64,000 nucleotides of DNA from the NCBI RefSeq assembly GCF_015163655.1, contig NZ_JADEUF010000006.1:1-64000 (forward strand), read 5' to 3'. A program made the translations under genes and the position numbers. Source of the DNA: Xenorhabdus griffiniae (GTDB taxonomy: Bacteria > Pseudomonadota > Gammaproteobacteria > Enterobacterales > Enterobacteriaceae). The notes below the pieces were generated by a model. It was not told the DNA's origin. It ran no database searches and saw only the letters and a program-made list of their open reading frames with translations. Below are positions 45,525-54,956 of the stretch, in pieces. Position 1 is the stretch's first letter, and the number at the start of each line of letters is the position of its first letter.

Positions 45525-46664
45525 TTATCCTCTCACTCGTTGGTGCCCATCGTTATCGGTCAGGGCTTCTTCGTAATACAATTGCAATGCCTGCATAACG
45601 GGCAAGTCGTTGAAACAAAACAGGCAAGCATCATCCGTTTGCGAAACATTCACATGCTCATGAAATGCCCATGAAGGAACGCAGAAAATATCCCGCTCCT
45701 GCCAGTCAAATCGTTGACCATCAATCACGGAATAACCTTTTCCTTTCGCCACTTGATAGATAAAACTGCCGGTATGACGATGTGCCTTACCCACAAAACC
45801 AGGGCGCAATAACTGCATACTGGCGCTAAGCGTTGCCATGATATGCCCCCCTGTCAGGGGATTGGTGTAGTGCATCAAAACGTCATCAAAAGGCGAGCCA
45901 TCTGTCACACGGGCGTAACGCTGTAAGGCTTCATACGTTGGTTCCCATTGATATCTGAACAACGGGGAATAGGGTTTCTCCCAGCCAACATTTTGTGGAC
46001 GCAAAGCGGGAGCGCTCCAACGCGCAACGGAAGAATTCACCGGTTCAGTCACTACCTGAGACAAATCAGGATGTACCTTATAAAAACTCGCCTCCAATAC
46101 GTTAATCAGCGGGATATCCAGGCCGTCCTGCCAGATACATTGCGATCCCGTAGATTCAACACCGTGTTCATGCCAGGTGCCATTCGGGGTTAAGACGAGA
46201 TCATTCGCTTCTAACAACATTTTTTGGCCATCGACAATCGTGTAAGCGCCACGCCCTTCCATGATGAAACGCAGAGCAGAAGAGGAGTGGGCATGTGCCG
46301 ATGCCGCCTCGCCTGGCCGCATTGTCTGGAGACCGGAGTAGAGCAAGCCAACTGCGGTGGAGGCTTCCGGATCTCCCGAATTGTTCAGGTAGACCACACG
46401 GCGCCCGGCTTTTTCCGGTGTCACCAAATCGGCTGATCTTATAACGTGCTCACGCAAATCACGGTAACGCCAAAGTACCGGCACTGAGGCTGATTTAGGT
46501 TGCCAGGGTTCTATTTTATTGGCGATGGTCCAGAGTGCCCCTGTCCGGTATTTTTCCAACTCCCTGTAATACGCCAGCAGTTCAGGGCTATCGGCCACAT
46601 TGGCACGGCCGATAATATCTTCCCTATATTGATCATGAGCTTGGATATTTGCTTGTTGAGACAT
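45525..46664 (-). CDS. Gentisate 1,2-dioxygenase-type bicupin
   Basis: A 379-residue double cupin. The N-terminal cupin has the iron ligands in AHAHSSSALRFIMEG and TPNGTWHEHG. The C-terminal cupin has KAHRHTGSFIYQVAKGKGYS and VPSWAFHEHVN. Length and layout match gentisate or salicylate 1,2-dioxygenases, which open the ring to maleylpyruvate or a 2-oxo-adduct. The exact ring substrate is uncertain, but the gene sits directly after the fused hydroxylase. Confidence 0.88.
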   Translation of the reverse strand: MSQQANIQAHDQYREDIIGRANVADSPELLAYYRELEKYRTGALWTIANKIEPWQPKSASVPVLWRYRDLREHVIRSADLVTPEKAGRRVVYLNNSGDPEASTAVGLLYSGLQTMRPGEAASAHAHSSSALRFIMEGRGAYTIVDGQKMLLEANDLVLTPNGTWHEHGVESTGSQCIWQDGLDIPLINVLEASFYKVHPDLSQVVTEPVNSSVARWSAPALRPQNVGWEKPYSPLFRYQWEPTYEALQRYARVTDGSPFDDVLMHYTNPLTGGHIMATLSASMQLLRPGFVGKAHRHTGSFIYQVAKGKGYSVIDGQRFDWQERDIFCVPSWAFHEHVNVSQTDDACLFCFNDLPVMQALQLYYEEALTDNDGHQRVRG

Positions 46665-46673
46665 AACTATCTC

Positions 46674-49034
46674 CTAGAGTTGTTTTTTAATTAGTTGGGC
46701 TTTGCCGTAAAGATAAGGTTTCGGCCAATCGATACCCGTCCAGCCATATCTGGCGCATTCATGCAGTAGCCAGGCTGCATTAGATAAGAACGGGCGGGAT
46801 AAGGCACAAAGGTCAGCGCGCCCAGACGCGATAATGCCGTTGATTTGATCAGCATCTGTAATCGCACCGACCGCAATCACCGGCACATTGCCTTCATTGC
46901 GAATGCGATCAGCCATCGGAGTCTGGTACATGCGCCCGTAAATCGGCCGCTGACCAGCGGAAACTTCCCCTGTAGAACAATCCACCATATCCACTCCGGC
47001 TTCACGGAAACGACGGGCAATCTCTACGGCTTCATCAATCGTCGTTCCCCCTTCCACCCAATCCGTGGCAGAAATACGCACCGATATCGGCAAATCAACC
47101 GGCCAAACCTCACGTACTGCCTTGAAAACGGCCAACGGGAAACGAAGCCGGTTTTCCAGCGAACCACCATATTCGTCATCGCGCTGATTAGTCAGCGGGG
47201 AGATAAAACTGGAGAGCAGATAACCGTGAGCGGCCTGGATCTCCAGCCAGTCAAAACCGGCTTTGATGGCACGCTGGGTTGCTGCAACAAACTGCTCCGT
47301 AATTTCTTGTAGTTGTGTCTTGGTCAGCGCTGCCGGCACTTGTGAAATTCCGGCTAAGTAGGGCAAGGCCGATGCCGAAACCAAAGGCCAATTACCCTCT
47401 GGCAAAGGATGATCAGACTGTTCCCATCCCAATTGGGTTGATCCTCGTCTTCCCGCATGTCCCAGTTGAATGCCTATCCGCGAGCCAGAATGCTGATGGA
47501 CAAAATCGGTGATTGTCTTCCACGCCTGTACCTGCTGATCATTCCACAATCCCGTACACGCAGGAGTGACACGTGCTTGCGGAGAAATAGCCGTCATTTC
47601 AGCAATCACCAAACCCGCGCCTCCCAATGCTCTGCTACCCAGATGAACCAGATGGAATGAACCCGGAACCCCCTCCACGGCGCTATACAATAGCGTTGGA
47701 GAGACAACAACCCGATTTTTCAGGTTAACCCCCCGTACCTGATAAGGTGTCAGCAACGGCGGGGTTAATGGTGAAGACAGATGAAACTTTTGGGCAAACC
47801 AGCTTTCGTAATTTTCCAACCATGCCCGATCCCTCAAGCGCAAATTTTCATGGGAAATGCGCTGTGAGCGTGTCAACAATGAGTAAGCGAATTGTTCAGG
47901 CGAAAAACGTTCATAGCGTGCGACATTCTCGAACCACTCCGTTGAATTACGGGCGGCATTCTGAATTTTCAGCACTTCCACACTGCGCGATTGTTGGTAA
48001 TCAGACAACCCCGCCTGCCAATTCCCCTGATGGGCTTTCAGGCTGTTTGCCAGTTCAATCGCATCTTCTAATGCCAATTTTGTGCCAGAGCCAATGGAAA
48101 AATGGGCGGTATGGGCAGCATCTCCCATTAACACAATCGGGATATTTTTGCCGTTATCTTCCTCTGGCTTGATCCAGTGCACCCAGTTCGCACAAATTAC
48201 ACGGGGAAAACGTATCCAAATAGCAGCCCCCCGCAAATGGGAAGCATTGGAGATTAAGGGATGTCCATCCAGCCACGGTGCGAATATTTTTTCGCAATAC
48301 GCAATGCCCTCTTCCTGTGACATTTTGTCTATCCCCGCAGCCAGCCAGGTTTCTTCCGTTGTCTCGACAATAAAAGTCGATAAGCCTTCCTGAAATTGGT
48401 AGGCGTGAACCTGAAACCAGCCATATTCGGTTTCCACAAACAGAAACGTAAACGCATCAAAAATTTTGCGCGTCCCCAGCCAGACAAAACGGCAATGGCG
48501 TTGATCAATATCAGGCTGGAAAAATTCAGCATAACGGGTACGGATCTGGCTATTAATCCCATCAGATGCAATCAGCAAATCAGCATGATATTGGCGGGCA
48601 ATCTCCTGCTCATCCTCAACCTGCGTTTCAAACAGCAACTCAACCCCGACTTCGTGACAACGATCTTGCAGGATATTCAGTAACTTTTTACGGCCAATGC
48701 CAATAAACCCATGACCACCACTACGATTTACTGTTCCCTTAAAGTGGATATCAATATCATCCCAACGGCTAAATTCCTCCCTGATAATTTCAGCCGACAC
48801 CGGATCAGCCAGATGCAGGTTTTCCAATGTTGCATCCGAAAACACCACGCCCCAGCCAAAAGTGTCATACGGACGATTGCGCTCGATGACCACGACACGA
48901 TTATCAGGATTTTGCAACTTCATCAGCAAACCGAAGTACAATCCCGCCGGTCCACCGCCAATACATACGATATTCTTACCCGTTACGGTCACTGCATTTT
49001 GCCTGACTACTGCATTCTTACCTCTTACATTCAT
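46674..49034 (-). CDS. Fused FAD monooxygenase/old yellow enzyme (salicylyl-CoA 5-hydroxylase or 2-aminobenzoyl-CoA monooxygenase type)
   Basis: A 786-residue fusion. Residues about 18-400 are a class A flavin monooxygenase ([40 protein letters not shown]). Residues about 415-786 are an NADH:flavin oxidoreductase/old yellow enzyme barrel ([38 protein letters not shown]-type block [13 protein letters not shown]). This architecture is known from 2-aminobenzoyl-CoA monooxygenase/reductase of Azoarcus and from proteins annotated as bifunctional salicylyl-CoA 5-hydroxylase/oxidoreductase. It should act on an ortho-substituted benzoyl-CoA. The neighbouring thioesterase and gentisate-type dioxygenase favour salicylyl-CoA. 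Confidence 0.88.
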   Translation of the reverse strand: MNVRGKNAVVRQNAVTVTGKNIVCIGGGPAGLYFGLLMKLQNPDNRVVVIERNRPYDTFGWGVVFSDATLENLHLADPVSAEIIREEFSRWDDIDIHFKGTVNRSGGHGFIGIGRKKLLNILQDRCHEVGVELLFETQVEDEQEIARQYHADLLIASDGINSQIRTRYAEFFQPDIDQRHCRFVWLGTRKIFDAFTFLFVETEYGWFQVHAYQFQEGLSTFIVETTEETWLAAGIDKMSQEEGIAYCEKIFAPWLDGHPLISNASHLRGAAIWIRFPRVICANWVHWIKPEEDNGKNIPIVLMGDAAHTAHFSIGSGTKLALEDAIELANSLKAHQGNWQAGLSDYQQSRSVEVLKIQNAARNSTEWFENVARYERFSPEQFAYSLLTRSQRISHENLRLRDRAWLENYESWFAQKFHLSSPLTPPLLTPYQVRGVNLKNRVVVSPTLLYSAVEGVPGSFHLVHLGSRALGGAGLVIAEMTAISPQARVTPACTGLWNDQQVQAWKTITDFVHQHSGSRIGIQLGHAGRRGSTQLGWEQSDHPLPEGNWPLVSASALPYLAGISQVPAALTKTQLQEITEQFVAATQRAIKAGFDWLEIQAAHGYLLSSFISPLTNQRDDEYGGSLENRLRFPLAVFKAVREVWPVDLPISVRISATDWVEGGTTIDEAVEIARRFREAGVDMVDCSTGEVSAGQRPIYGRMYQTPMADRIRNEGNVPVIAVGAITDADQINGIIASGRADLCALSRPFLSNAAWLLHECARYGWTGIDWPKPYLYGKAQLIKKQL

Positions 49035-49087
49035 AATTTCTTCTCCTGCCGCACGATATCTACCCCATGCGTAATGCGCCAGTTCTG

Positions 49088-49507
49088 CTAAGGCATCTGT
49101 TTAGTTAACGCATAATAAATTTCATCAGGTATGGGGATTGCTTGATGGGTATCCAGTGAAGTGGTGACATAAGTCTGCGTTACATTCATCCTCAGCTCAC
49201 CTTCTTTGCTGACGCAGCGTTGGATCAACGTCAATGATTTCTTGCCAATTTTCTCAACGTTTAATTCCAGCCAAACCTGATCCCCCATTCTGCTAATGGC
49301 CTTAAATTCCGCCTCCAGGTGAACTGTCGGCAACCCAAAACGGTGTTTGGCGATGTAGTTGGCATATCCCATTGGCGTTAATTCATCGAACCAATCTTCC
49401 AGCAAGTTATTGAACATCACAAAATACTGGGGATAAAAGACGATCCCCGCCGGATCACATTCAGAAAAACGGATCTTATGGGGCTGTATAAATCTAAGCA
49501 GGCTCAT
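49088..49507 (-). CDS. Acyl-CoA thioesterase, hotdog fold (4-hydroxybenzoyl-CoA thioesterase/YbgC type)
   Basis: A 139-residue hotdog protein. [20 protein letters not shown] carries the catalytic aspartate, followed by [12 protein letters not shown]. The rest ([20 protein letters not shown]) matches the 4HBT/YbgC group. It could release free gentisate or a related acid from its CoA thioester after ring hydroxylation. It lies between the oxidoreductase genes and the fused hydroxylase. Confidence 0.88.
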   Translation of the reverse strand: MSLLRFIQPHKIRFSECDPAGIVFYPQYFVMFNNLLEDWFDELTPMGYANYIAKHRFGLPTVHLEAEFKAISRMGDQVWLELNVEKIGKKSLTLIQRCVSKEGELRMNVTQTYVTTSLDTHQAIPIPDEIYYALTKQMP

Positions 49508-49531
49508 TACAGGCTCCTTAGGATAAGTTCT

Positions 49532-51094
49532 TTAATATAAAGAGAGACGCTGCTGGCACTCGCGTAATCGGTCACCCTGCTCATCTGCCAATGCCGCTTC
49601 ACGCAGTTGCCGCAGGCTGGCAGGAGATAAGTCATGCAGATGGTGATCAACAATCTCCATCAGAGTTTGAAAATGACGTGATCCACGAGAGTAAGTATCA
49701 CCATATCCCTTGATTAAGCGCTGACATTGGGCAATTTCCGTAGCCAGTGCGGGATCACGCTTTGCTGTTACGCTAATTCGCCCCAACCACTCTTCAATGC
49801 GTAACGTTTCATGTTGAAAACGCAGCGTATAGCGGCGCATTCGACGCCAACTTGCCAGCATACCAAGCAACAGATATCCCCGAAGGGAACTGGTGGTAAT
49901 CACTCGCCCACGGCTGAGTAATTTCGCCAACATGCGATTGACAAAATGAGGACAAGACAACCAGCGACCAATATTGGCCGGCAAGCTGTCACAAATTTCT
50001 TCCATTCTGGGATGCAGAAAGTCATTGATCTCGAATAGTTGACCGTCTTTCACCCTCATTTCTTTCCTGACACGTTCGAATCGACTGGCACGAGTTTTGA
50101 GATCTGCCACCCGCATGGTGTCTTCGTAAGCCATCCACAGTGCCAAATGGCGGGCAGTTTCACGTAATAATTGCTCGTGCAATAATCGCTCATCCGGTTT
50201 AACGGCTTGCTCGATCAGATTTTGCAATCGGTCAAGGTACAAACCGGCGTAAGCCAGATCTTGATAATCAATCAGGCGCCTGACACCTTCAATGGCGATG
50301 TCATGGACACACGCAGGCAGCTTTTGCCGGATACGTAACAACAGGGCATTGACTTTCTTGTTCTGGAAAAAACGATGATGGGAACGCAGGGCTTTTTGTG
50401 GAATATGGGGTTCTGGCGCCGTTTTTGATTCTGCCTCCAGTTGTGTCCGGCTCAATCCCAAACTAAAGGCTTGCAAACTGGGTTTTATCCCCACGTTTTT
50501 CTTGATGATCGCTGCTTCAAATTGATTACGACTAAACGGCAAGATCTCCGTCCCGCAAAGTGCACCAAACAAGACTGCACTGATCACACTGCCACTCTTC
50601 TCTGCCATCTTCGCCATATCAAAATGGATAAAACGCAAAGCAGCTTGTCGGGATTGCTGGATCAATACCTCGCTATCCACACGCCCATCGCCCATTGCCG
50701 AACGCTCTTCCATCGAAAATATCCGATGGCTTGATGCGATAAGCGTCGTGCGATCCGCTGTTACCAAACCGCGTTGGACAGCGCGTCCGGCTTCCATTAA
50801 TTCCGAAGCCAGCACAATATCCACATCACCGGCAGTTGGCATTAATGCCAATACAGGTGTCGGTACTTCAGGATCATCAGCACCAGGAAATAATTCGACA
50901 TAATAAATGGTTGCCCCAGTCCGCTGGGCGACACCCGGAACTGAAGTTGTTTGGGCGAAATAGCCATGCTCTTCCCCCAGGGTTACGATCCAATCGGCCA
51001 GTACACCGCCGCCTTCACCTCCCATCGCCAGGATAGCAATCTTAATCGGCTGTTTAGGCGAATTCGTCAACGGGGAATGGATGGATGGTGGCAT
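49532..51094 (-). CDS. Indolepyruvate oxidoreductase beta-type subunit with C-terminal extension
   Basis: A 520-residue protein. The first 190 residues form the gamma-type domain of 2-oxoacid oxidoreductases (LAMGGEGGGVLADWIVTLGE; TTSVPGVAQRTGATIYYVEL). The remaining 330 residues are a helical extension (for example DLKTRASRFERVRKEMRVKD), seen in proteobacterial proteins labelled indolepyruvate oxidoreductase subunit beta family. It pairs with the larger subunit encoded 15 nt upstream to oxidise an aryl 2-oxo acid to the acyl-CoA. Confidence 0.87.
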   Translation of the reverse strand: MPPSIHSPLTNSPKQPIKIAILAMGGEGGGVLADWIVTLGEEHGYFAQTTSVPGVAQRTGATIYYVELFPGADDPEVPTPVLALMPTAGDVDIVLASELMEAGRAVQRGLVTADRTTLIASSHRIFSMEERSAMGDGRVDSEVLIQQSRQAALRFIHFDMAKMAEKSGSVISAVLFGALCGTEILPFSRNQFEAAIIKKNVGIKPSLQAFSLGLSRTQLEAESKTAPEPHIPQKALRSHHRFFQNKKVNALLLRIRQKLPACVHDIAIEGVRRLIDYQDLAYAGLYLDRLQNLIEQAVKPDERLLHEQLLRETARHLALWMAYEDTMRVADLKTRASRFERVRKEMRVKDGQLFEINDFLHPRMEEICDSLPANIGRWLSCPHFVNRMLAKLLSRGRVITTSSLRGYLLLGMLASWRRMRRYTLRFQHETLRIEEWLGRISVTAKRDPALATEIAQCQRLIKGYGDTYSRGSRHFQTLMEIVDHHLHDLSPASLRQLREAALADEQGDRLRECQQRLSLY

Positions 51095-51109
51095 AAGTAT
51101 GACTCCTTC

Positions 51110-53269
51110 TTAAAAATCATATTGCTTACGACGTTTAACATCGCGACGCTGCAAATAACCGATGAGTCCTTTGCGAATACGATGGAGCAGCCGCTCCCAA
51201 CGTTTGGGATTGCTAATGATCCGTGCCTTAAAGAAAGAGGGGCACAACACTGCCGCATGAGATAACTCCCCGCACAACCCACAGCCCACACAGCTATTCA
51301 ATACTGTTGTCACCGGATCGGTGCGCAATGGATCAGGATTCGGTTTAATCGATAGAGAAGGACAACCGGACAAACGGATACAAGAGTGATCGCCCGTGCA
51401 GGTATCAGGATCAACCCCAAACTGTTCGCGGACGATCCGCTTCCCTGCCGCAATAGCGCCTTTGATTTTTACCTTCTCGCGCCGTTGTTTATTCAACATG
51501 CACTCACTCTGTGCGACCAATACTTTTGGCCCATGCTTACCTGTTGTCAGCGCCTCGCGTAAGGTATTCATCATGGCTTTGAGATCGTAGGTACGTTTGA
51601 TCGTGCGTACCCATTTCACCCCCACACCTTTAACTGCTTTTTCGATATCATGTCCGGTACTGCGATGGGGATTTAACGCTGTTGAAGAGGGAATATCCTG
51701 CCCTCCGGTCGCGGAGGTGTAACTGTTGTCCACAATAATGGTCAGATTGTCGCTACGGTTAAAAACACTATTGGCTATACCAGTGGTTAATCCGTTGTGC
51801 CAAAATCCACCATCCCCCATAACTGAGATTGCCCGCTTATTCGTAATCGGTGTATTCAGTGCTGCCGCACTCGCTGCCCCCAATCCGTATCCCATCGTGG
51901 TATTACCCAAATTAAATGGCGGTAAAATGGCAAACAAATGACAACCAATATCAGCACTGATGTGATGTTGCCCCAACTCCCGTTCAAGCAATTTCATCGC
52001 CGTAAAGATTGGGCGCTCTGGGCAACCGGTGCAAAATCCGGGTGGACGGGTATGAACCGCTTCTTTCAGTGGATCTTTTGTCGGTAAAGTGACGGCTGGG
52101 ATGCGTACCTGGCAAGCAGACACCCCACTTTCCGCTGCAATTTTGCCGTAACGCTCAAGGAAAGCACGGAGTCCTGATAACACGGTAGCCGTGTTGTATT
52201 CCCCCGCCATTGGCAGTAAGTCCTTGCCATGTAACCGGGTCGCTATCTCACGTTGGCGCAAGATATTAGCGACATTCTGCTCGACAAAATTGGGCTGGCC
52301 TTCTTCCAGCACTAAAATCGCCCGCTTACCATGACAAAAACGTTCAAACTCTTCATCGATCAACGGGTAAGCGACATTCATGACATACAGCGGGATTTGG
52401 CTATTGCCAAAAACATCTGCCAACCCAAGTAAATTCAGGGCACGGATCACGGTGTTATAGCATCCCCCTTGCAGGGCAAGGCCAACATCCTCTGCCTGTT
52501 CAGCGAAAAACTCATTCAGTGCGTGCTGTTGGATAAAACGCACCGCCGCAGGCCAGCGATCTTGCACTTTCTCTTTCTCATGCAGAAAACTGGCGGGAGG
52601 CAAAACAATACGGTTAAGATCGCGCGTCGGATTTTCCAGTGCATCCTGAATCATAAACGTTGACGAACGATTTTTCTCACAGACAAACCGACCATGCACA
52701 TGGCAAGCACGAATGCGCATCTGTAACATCACGGGGGTATGACTGGCTTCTGATAGCGCAAACCCCATCTTCACCGCCTGGACAATCGAAGGCAGATTGG
52801 GGCGAGGATCGAGCAACCAGATCTGAGACTTCATCGCGAAAGCATGGCTGCGCTCCTGCATAATGGAAGAACCTTCACCATAGTCTTCACCGACAATAAT
52901 CAGCGCACCACCCACCACACCGCCCGATGCCAGATTTGCCAATGCATCCGAGGCAACATTCGTGCCCGCCGTCGATTTAAACGTGATGGCTCCGCGCAGT
53001 GGATAATTCACGGAAGCGGCAAGCGTCGCAGCAGCGGTGGCTTCACTGGCACTGTTTTCAAAACGAATGCCATATTCAGATAAAATATCCTGTGCATCCA
53101 ACAACACATCCATCAGATGGGAGATTGGCGCGCCCTGATAGCCGGCCACATATGCCACCCCCGATTCCAACAGTGCTTTTGTCACGGCAAGTATGCCTTC
53201 ACCACTGAAAACTTCGCCCTGTCCCAGACGTAATTTTTTCACTTCTTCGACAAATGATCGTTCAGCCAT
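51110..53269 (-). CDS. Indolepyruvate ferredoxin oxidoreductase alpha-type subunit (TPP-dependent)
   Basis: A 719-residue protein with a pyrimidine-binding N-terminal domain (GYQGAPISHLMDVLLDAQDI). The TPP domain includes GDGGFWHNGLTTGIANSVFN, ending NSYTSATGGQ. The C-terminal iron-sulphur part has CTGDHSCIRLSGCPSLSI and CVGCGLCGELSHAAVLCP. It would decarboxylate an aryl 2-oxo acid (indolepyruvate, phenylpyruvate or an arylglyoxylate) and make the CoA thioester, passing electrons to an acceptor such as ferredoxin. It is the first gene of the nine-gene operon and is divergent from an AraC-type regulator. Confidence 0.9.
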   Translation of the reverse strand: MAERSFVEEVKKLRLGQGEVFSGEGILAVTKALLESGVAYVAGYQGAPISHLMDVLLDAQDILSEYGIRFENSASEATAAATLAASVNYPLRGAITFKSTAGTNVASDALANLASGGVVGGALIIVGEDYGEGSSIMQERSHAFAMKSQIWLLDPRPNLPSIVQAVKMGFALSEASHTPVMLQMRIRACHVHGRFVCEKNRSSTFMIQDALENPTRDLNRIVLPPASFLHEKEKVQDRWPAAVRFIQQHALNEFFAEQAEDVGLALQGGCYNTVIRALNLLGLADVFGNSQIPLYVMNVAYPLIDEEFERFCHGKRAILVLEEGQPNFVEQNVANILRQREIATRLHGKDLLPMAGEYNTATVLSGLRAFLERYGKIAAESGVSACQVRIPAVTLPTKDPLKEAVHTRPPGFCTGCPERPIFTAMKLLERELGQHHISADIGCHLFAILPPFNLGNTTMGYGLGAASAAALNTPITNKRAISVMGDGGFWHNGLTTGIANSVFNRSDNLTIIVDNSYTSATGGQDIPSSTALNPHRSTGHDIEKAVKGVGVKWVRTIKRTYDLKAMMNTLREALTTGKHGPKVLVAQSECMLNKQRREKVKIKGAIAAGKRIVREQFGVDPDTCTGDHSCIRLSGCPSLSIKPNPDPLRTDPVTTVLNSCVGCGLCGELSHAAVLCPSFFKARIISNPKRWERLLHRIRKGLIGYLQRRDVKRRKQYDF

Positions 53270-53678
53270 GCTTACCTCACCGTGTCCGCTTTACACCTTT
53301 TCGTTATCTTTTATGTAATTCGGCTATGCGTTAACGGTCAATGCATGATTTGTCATGTAATTATGATTTATGCAGTGTTTGGATAAAGTGAGCAGCAGGC
53401 GGATATAAAGTACCCATCATCAATATATTTATCATCATATATATTTCATTTAAATAATATGTGGATACTGTTATCAGTTAATTGAATAAGGTTAATTCTG
53501 TTATTTTTTCTATCCCGAATAAACAAAACAGGGAATATACGCATTAAGCTTCAAGTTGTAATTTACAACACGATATGAAATCTCACGCATCTTGAAGTTA
53601 AATTGGTATAAACACGTTATTAGCGGGATATCTCATACATCATAACAACGATATGACTGGCTAGAGGTATCTGAAATT
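53270..53678. promoter_or_regulatory. divergent control region between the aromatic operon and araC-type gene
   Basis: These 409 bp must hold both promoters. GCATGATTTGTCATG and TAATTATGATTTATGC near 53343-53372 form a loose palindrome that could be a MarR- or AraC-type site. The right half contains the palindromic repeat copy B (53536-53610). No gene is supported. Confidence 0.4.
53536..53610. repeat. palindromic repeat (MITE-like), copy B
   Basis: Seventy-five bp with the ends TATACGCATTAAGCTTCAAG and CTTGAAGTTAAATTGGTATA. It is the inverse of copy A at 2155-2260 without the central 12-bp hairpin insert. Confidence 0.8.
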
Positions 53679-54776
53679 ATGAGCAATTCGTGGTCTTACG
53701 ATTATTTTGGATCTAAAAATACTGAATCAAAGCACACTGGTTCTCGAAGAGCAGAATCAAGATATTCCACTACAAACTGTTCAGATCCTAAATATGCGGT
53801 GACAAAAATTGGGGAGCATCTCAATTCGCCAGAACATTTACTTTTTTCATCCAACGATTTTGATGAAGTTAAATCTATGGTCGGACGGATTATGCAACCT
53901 CATCAGCTAACTATACTGGGTAACAATCAAAAGCTGGACGCCAAAATGCACTATATTCCACTGGGGGATATTTCTATGAGCCGATTGCGTTACGGTGCCA
54001 GCGTTGAAATCACGCCAGGAGAATTGGATGCGTTCTTTCTCATCCAGATGCCGCTGGCTGGCTGTGCGGGTATTGAAAGCGGCAGCCAGTGTCTTGATTC
54101 CACCCCCAATCTGGCTTCCATTCTCAGCCCAAATCAGCATACTTCCATGCGCTGGAACGCCGATAATGACCAGTTTATGGTCAGGATCTCCCGCTCCTTG
54201 TTGGAGAGAACGCTTGTCGGCCAATTAGGGCACCCTCTGGATCAACCACTGGTATTTGAACTGGGGTTTGAATGGCAACGCTGTCAGGCATGGCGCTGTT
54301 TGATGCCTTATATTCTGGAATGTACCACCCAGGTACCTGATATCTTGCAACACAAACTGATTACCAACCAAATAGAGCAATTGATTTCCGTTACCCTGCT
54401 GTCCACCCATCAACATAATTACAGTGACACGCCCACTAACCGCCGGTGCTCCATTCGCCCACGGCATGTACGACGAGTTCAGGAATATTTACAGGCCCAT
54501 GCCCACGAACCCATAACCGTAGAGCAACTCGCCCAGGTAGCAGGAGTCAGCCTGCGCAGTCTCTATTCCGGCTTTAAGGAGTTTCTGAATATTAGTCCGA
54601 TGCAGTATTTACGTAACCTGCGTATGGAACATGTGCGCACAGAACTCCTGGCTGGAGAAGCCACCAGCGTCACAGGCGTCGCCCTGCGTTGGGGATTCGC
54701 CCATATGGGGCGCTTTAGCGCGGAATATAAAGCCCGTTATGGTGAAACACCAAGTAAAAGCCTGAAACGCGGCTGA
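53679..54776 (+). CDS. AraC-family transcriptional regulator of the aromatic operon
   Basis: A 365-residue protein. The N-terminal 220 residues resemble the AraC-like ligand domain found in regulators of aromatic catabolism (GELDAFFLIQMPLAGCAGIE; SILSPNQHTSMRWNADNDQF). The C-terminal 100 residues hold two helix-turn-helix units (EPITVEQLAQVAGVSLRSLY; SVTGVALRWGFAHMGRFSAE). It is divergent from the oxidoreductase subunit gene and most likely activates the operon in answer to the substrate, with the MarR protein as a second control. Confidence 0.9.
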   Translation: MSNSWSYDYFGSKNTESKHTGSRRAESRYSTTNCSDPKYAVTKIGEHLNSPEHLLFSSNDFDEVKSMVGRIMQPHQLTILGNNQKLDAKMHYIPLGDISMSRLRYGASVEITPGELDAFFLIQMPLAGCAGIESGSQCLDSTPNLASILSPNQHTSMRWNADNDQFMVRISRSLLERTLVGQLGHPLDQPLVFELGFEWQRCQAWRCLMPYILECTTQVPDILQHKLITNQIEQLISVTLLSTHQHNYSDTPTNRRCSIRPRHVRRVQEYLQAHAHEPITVEQLAQVAGVSLRSLYSGFKEFLNISPMQYLRNLRMEHVRTELLAGEATSVTGVALRWGFAHMGRFSAEYKARYGETPSKSLKRG

Positions 54777-54822
54777 CAACCTAATCCTGTTCTAACCTGT
54801 GACCATCTTCACAAATTATTAA

Positions 54823-54864
54823 TATATGCATTAAACTTCAAGTTGCAATTTACAACACACGATG
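54823..54864. repeat. half copy of the palindromic repeat
   Basis: TATATGCATTAAACTTCAAG followed by TTGCAATTTACAACACACGA matches the left half of copy B; the right half is missing. It lies between the araC-type gene and terF. Confidence 0.7.
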
Positions 54865-54956
54865 TTGGAGTTCCTTATTCAGTATTGGATTAAATAGCCT
54901 AATGATGATTAACATAGTAAAGGAATATCCCCTACGTACTTAAAAGGACATCATGT

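Noticed and set aside
46674-49034. Possibility that the fused flavoprotein is two genes joined by an assembly error
   Set aside because: The same monooxygenase/old yellow enzyme fusion is known from other bacteria, and the frame is continuous.
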